Positions 6,906 to 6,961 of a stretch of DNA of 6,961 nt are shown one piece after another. Numbering within the stretch: position 1 is the first letter of the stretch; each line of letters opens with the position of its first letter. Both the position numbers and the translations under genes were made by a program. Below the pieces are notes generated by a model. That model was not told the DNA's origin. It worked only from the letters and a program-made list of their open reading frames with translations, and did no database searches. This DNA is from Spirochaetia bacterium (GTDB lineage Bacteria > Spirochaetota > UBA4802 > UBA5550). The DNA lies in assembly GCA_031289575.1 (NCBI GenBank), contig JAITPE010000282.1:1-6961 (forward strand), in the 5' to 3' direction.

Positions 6906-6961
6906 CTACAGCTCAAACTCCAATCCCTCGTAGGCAAGCTCCACTGTAATATCTTTAAAGC
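6906..6961 (-). CDS. C-terminal end of an unidentified minus-strand gene
   Basis: Seventeen codons and a TAG stop enter from the right edge on the minus strand, reading FKDITVELAYEGLEFEL. The composition (alternating charged and hydrophobic residues, acidic finish ending in EFEL) looks like a genuine protein C-terminus, and no plus-strand frame competes here. There is too little to name a family. It converges with the XRE gene ending at 6878. The 27-nt gap has, on the minus strand, a T-rich run (AGTTAGTTTTTATTTTT) but no GC-rich stem, so termination is unclear. Confidence 0.5.
   Translation of the reverse strand, partial: FKDITVELAYEGLEFEL

Overview
The window reads as ordinary bacterial chromosome from an anaerobe. 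The largest gene encodes a full-length pyruvate:ferredoxin oxidoreductase (PFOR, nifJ) with every iron-sulfur and thiamine-diphosphate (TPP) ligand in place, which points to anaerobic pyruvate metabolism. I cannot fix the phylum. The XRE-type regulators and the RhuM-family gene have a style I associate with gut or digester anaerobes such as spirochaetes or Firmicutes, but this is only an impression. Base composition is mixed: the thiL-thiD segment is GC-rich, while the regulator segment (about 5640-6900) is AT-rich.

Layout. Positions 1-154 (minus) hold the N-terminus of a RhuM-family gene that runs off the left edge. Positions 163-981 (minus) are thiD (HMP/HMP-P kinase) and 978-1985 (minus) are thiL (thiamine-monophosphate kinase); their reading frames overlap by 4 nt. 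Positions 2084-5602 (minus) are nifJ, with a near-consensus sigma-70 promoter and a strong ribosome site. About 100 bases separate nifJ from thiL and hold a terminator-like hairpin and a second small hairpin. Positions 5763-6137 (minus) encode a 124-aa XRE regulator. Diverging from it are a 49-aa microprotein (6295-6444, plus) and a second XRE regulator (6453-6878, plus). The last bases (6906-6961, minus) are the C-terminal end of an unidentified convergent gene.

How the genes fit together. ThiD and ThiL make thiamine phosphates and then TPP, and PFOR needs TPP for catalysis. The order nifJ-thiL-thiD therefore places the cofactor supply directly downstream of the cofactor user. No TPP riboswitch is visible. 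RhuM, usually found near defence or mobile genes, follows thiD by 8 nt and looks like a passenger.

What stands out. (1) thiL and thiD contain many perfect or near-perfect inverted repeats with short loops (arms up to 15 bp), including three that abut without a gap and one that spans the thiL/thiD junction. By eye, nifJ has almost none of these. (2) The divergent regulator region has two copies of TCTTAAAGA placed over the rightward promoter like operators, and a microprotein that resembles the detached C-terminal helical tail of the neighbouring XRE regulators.
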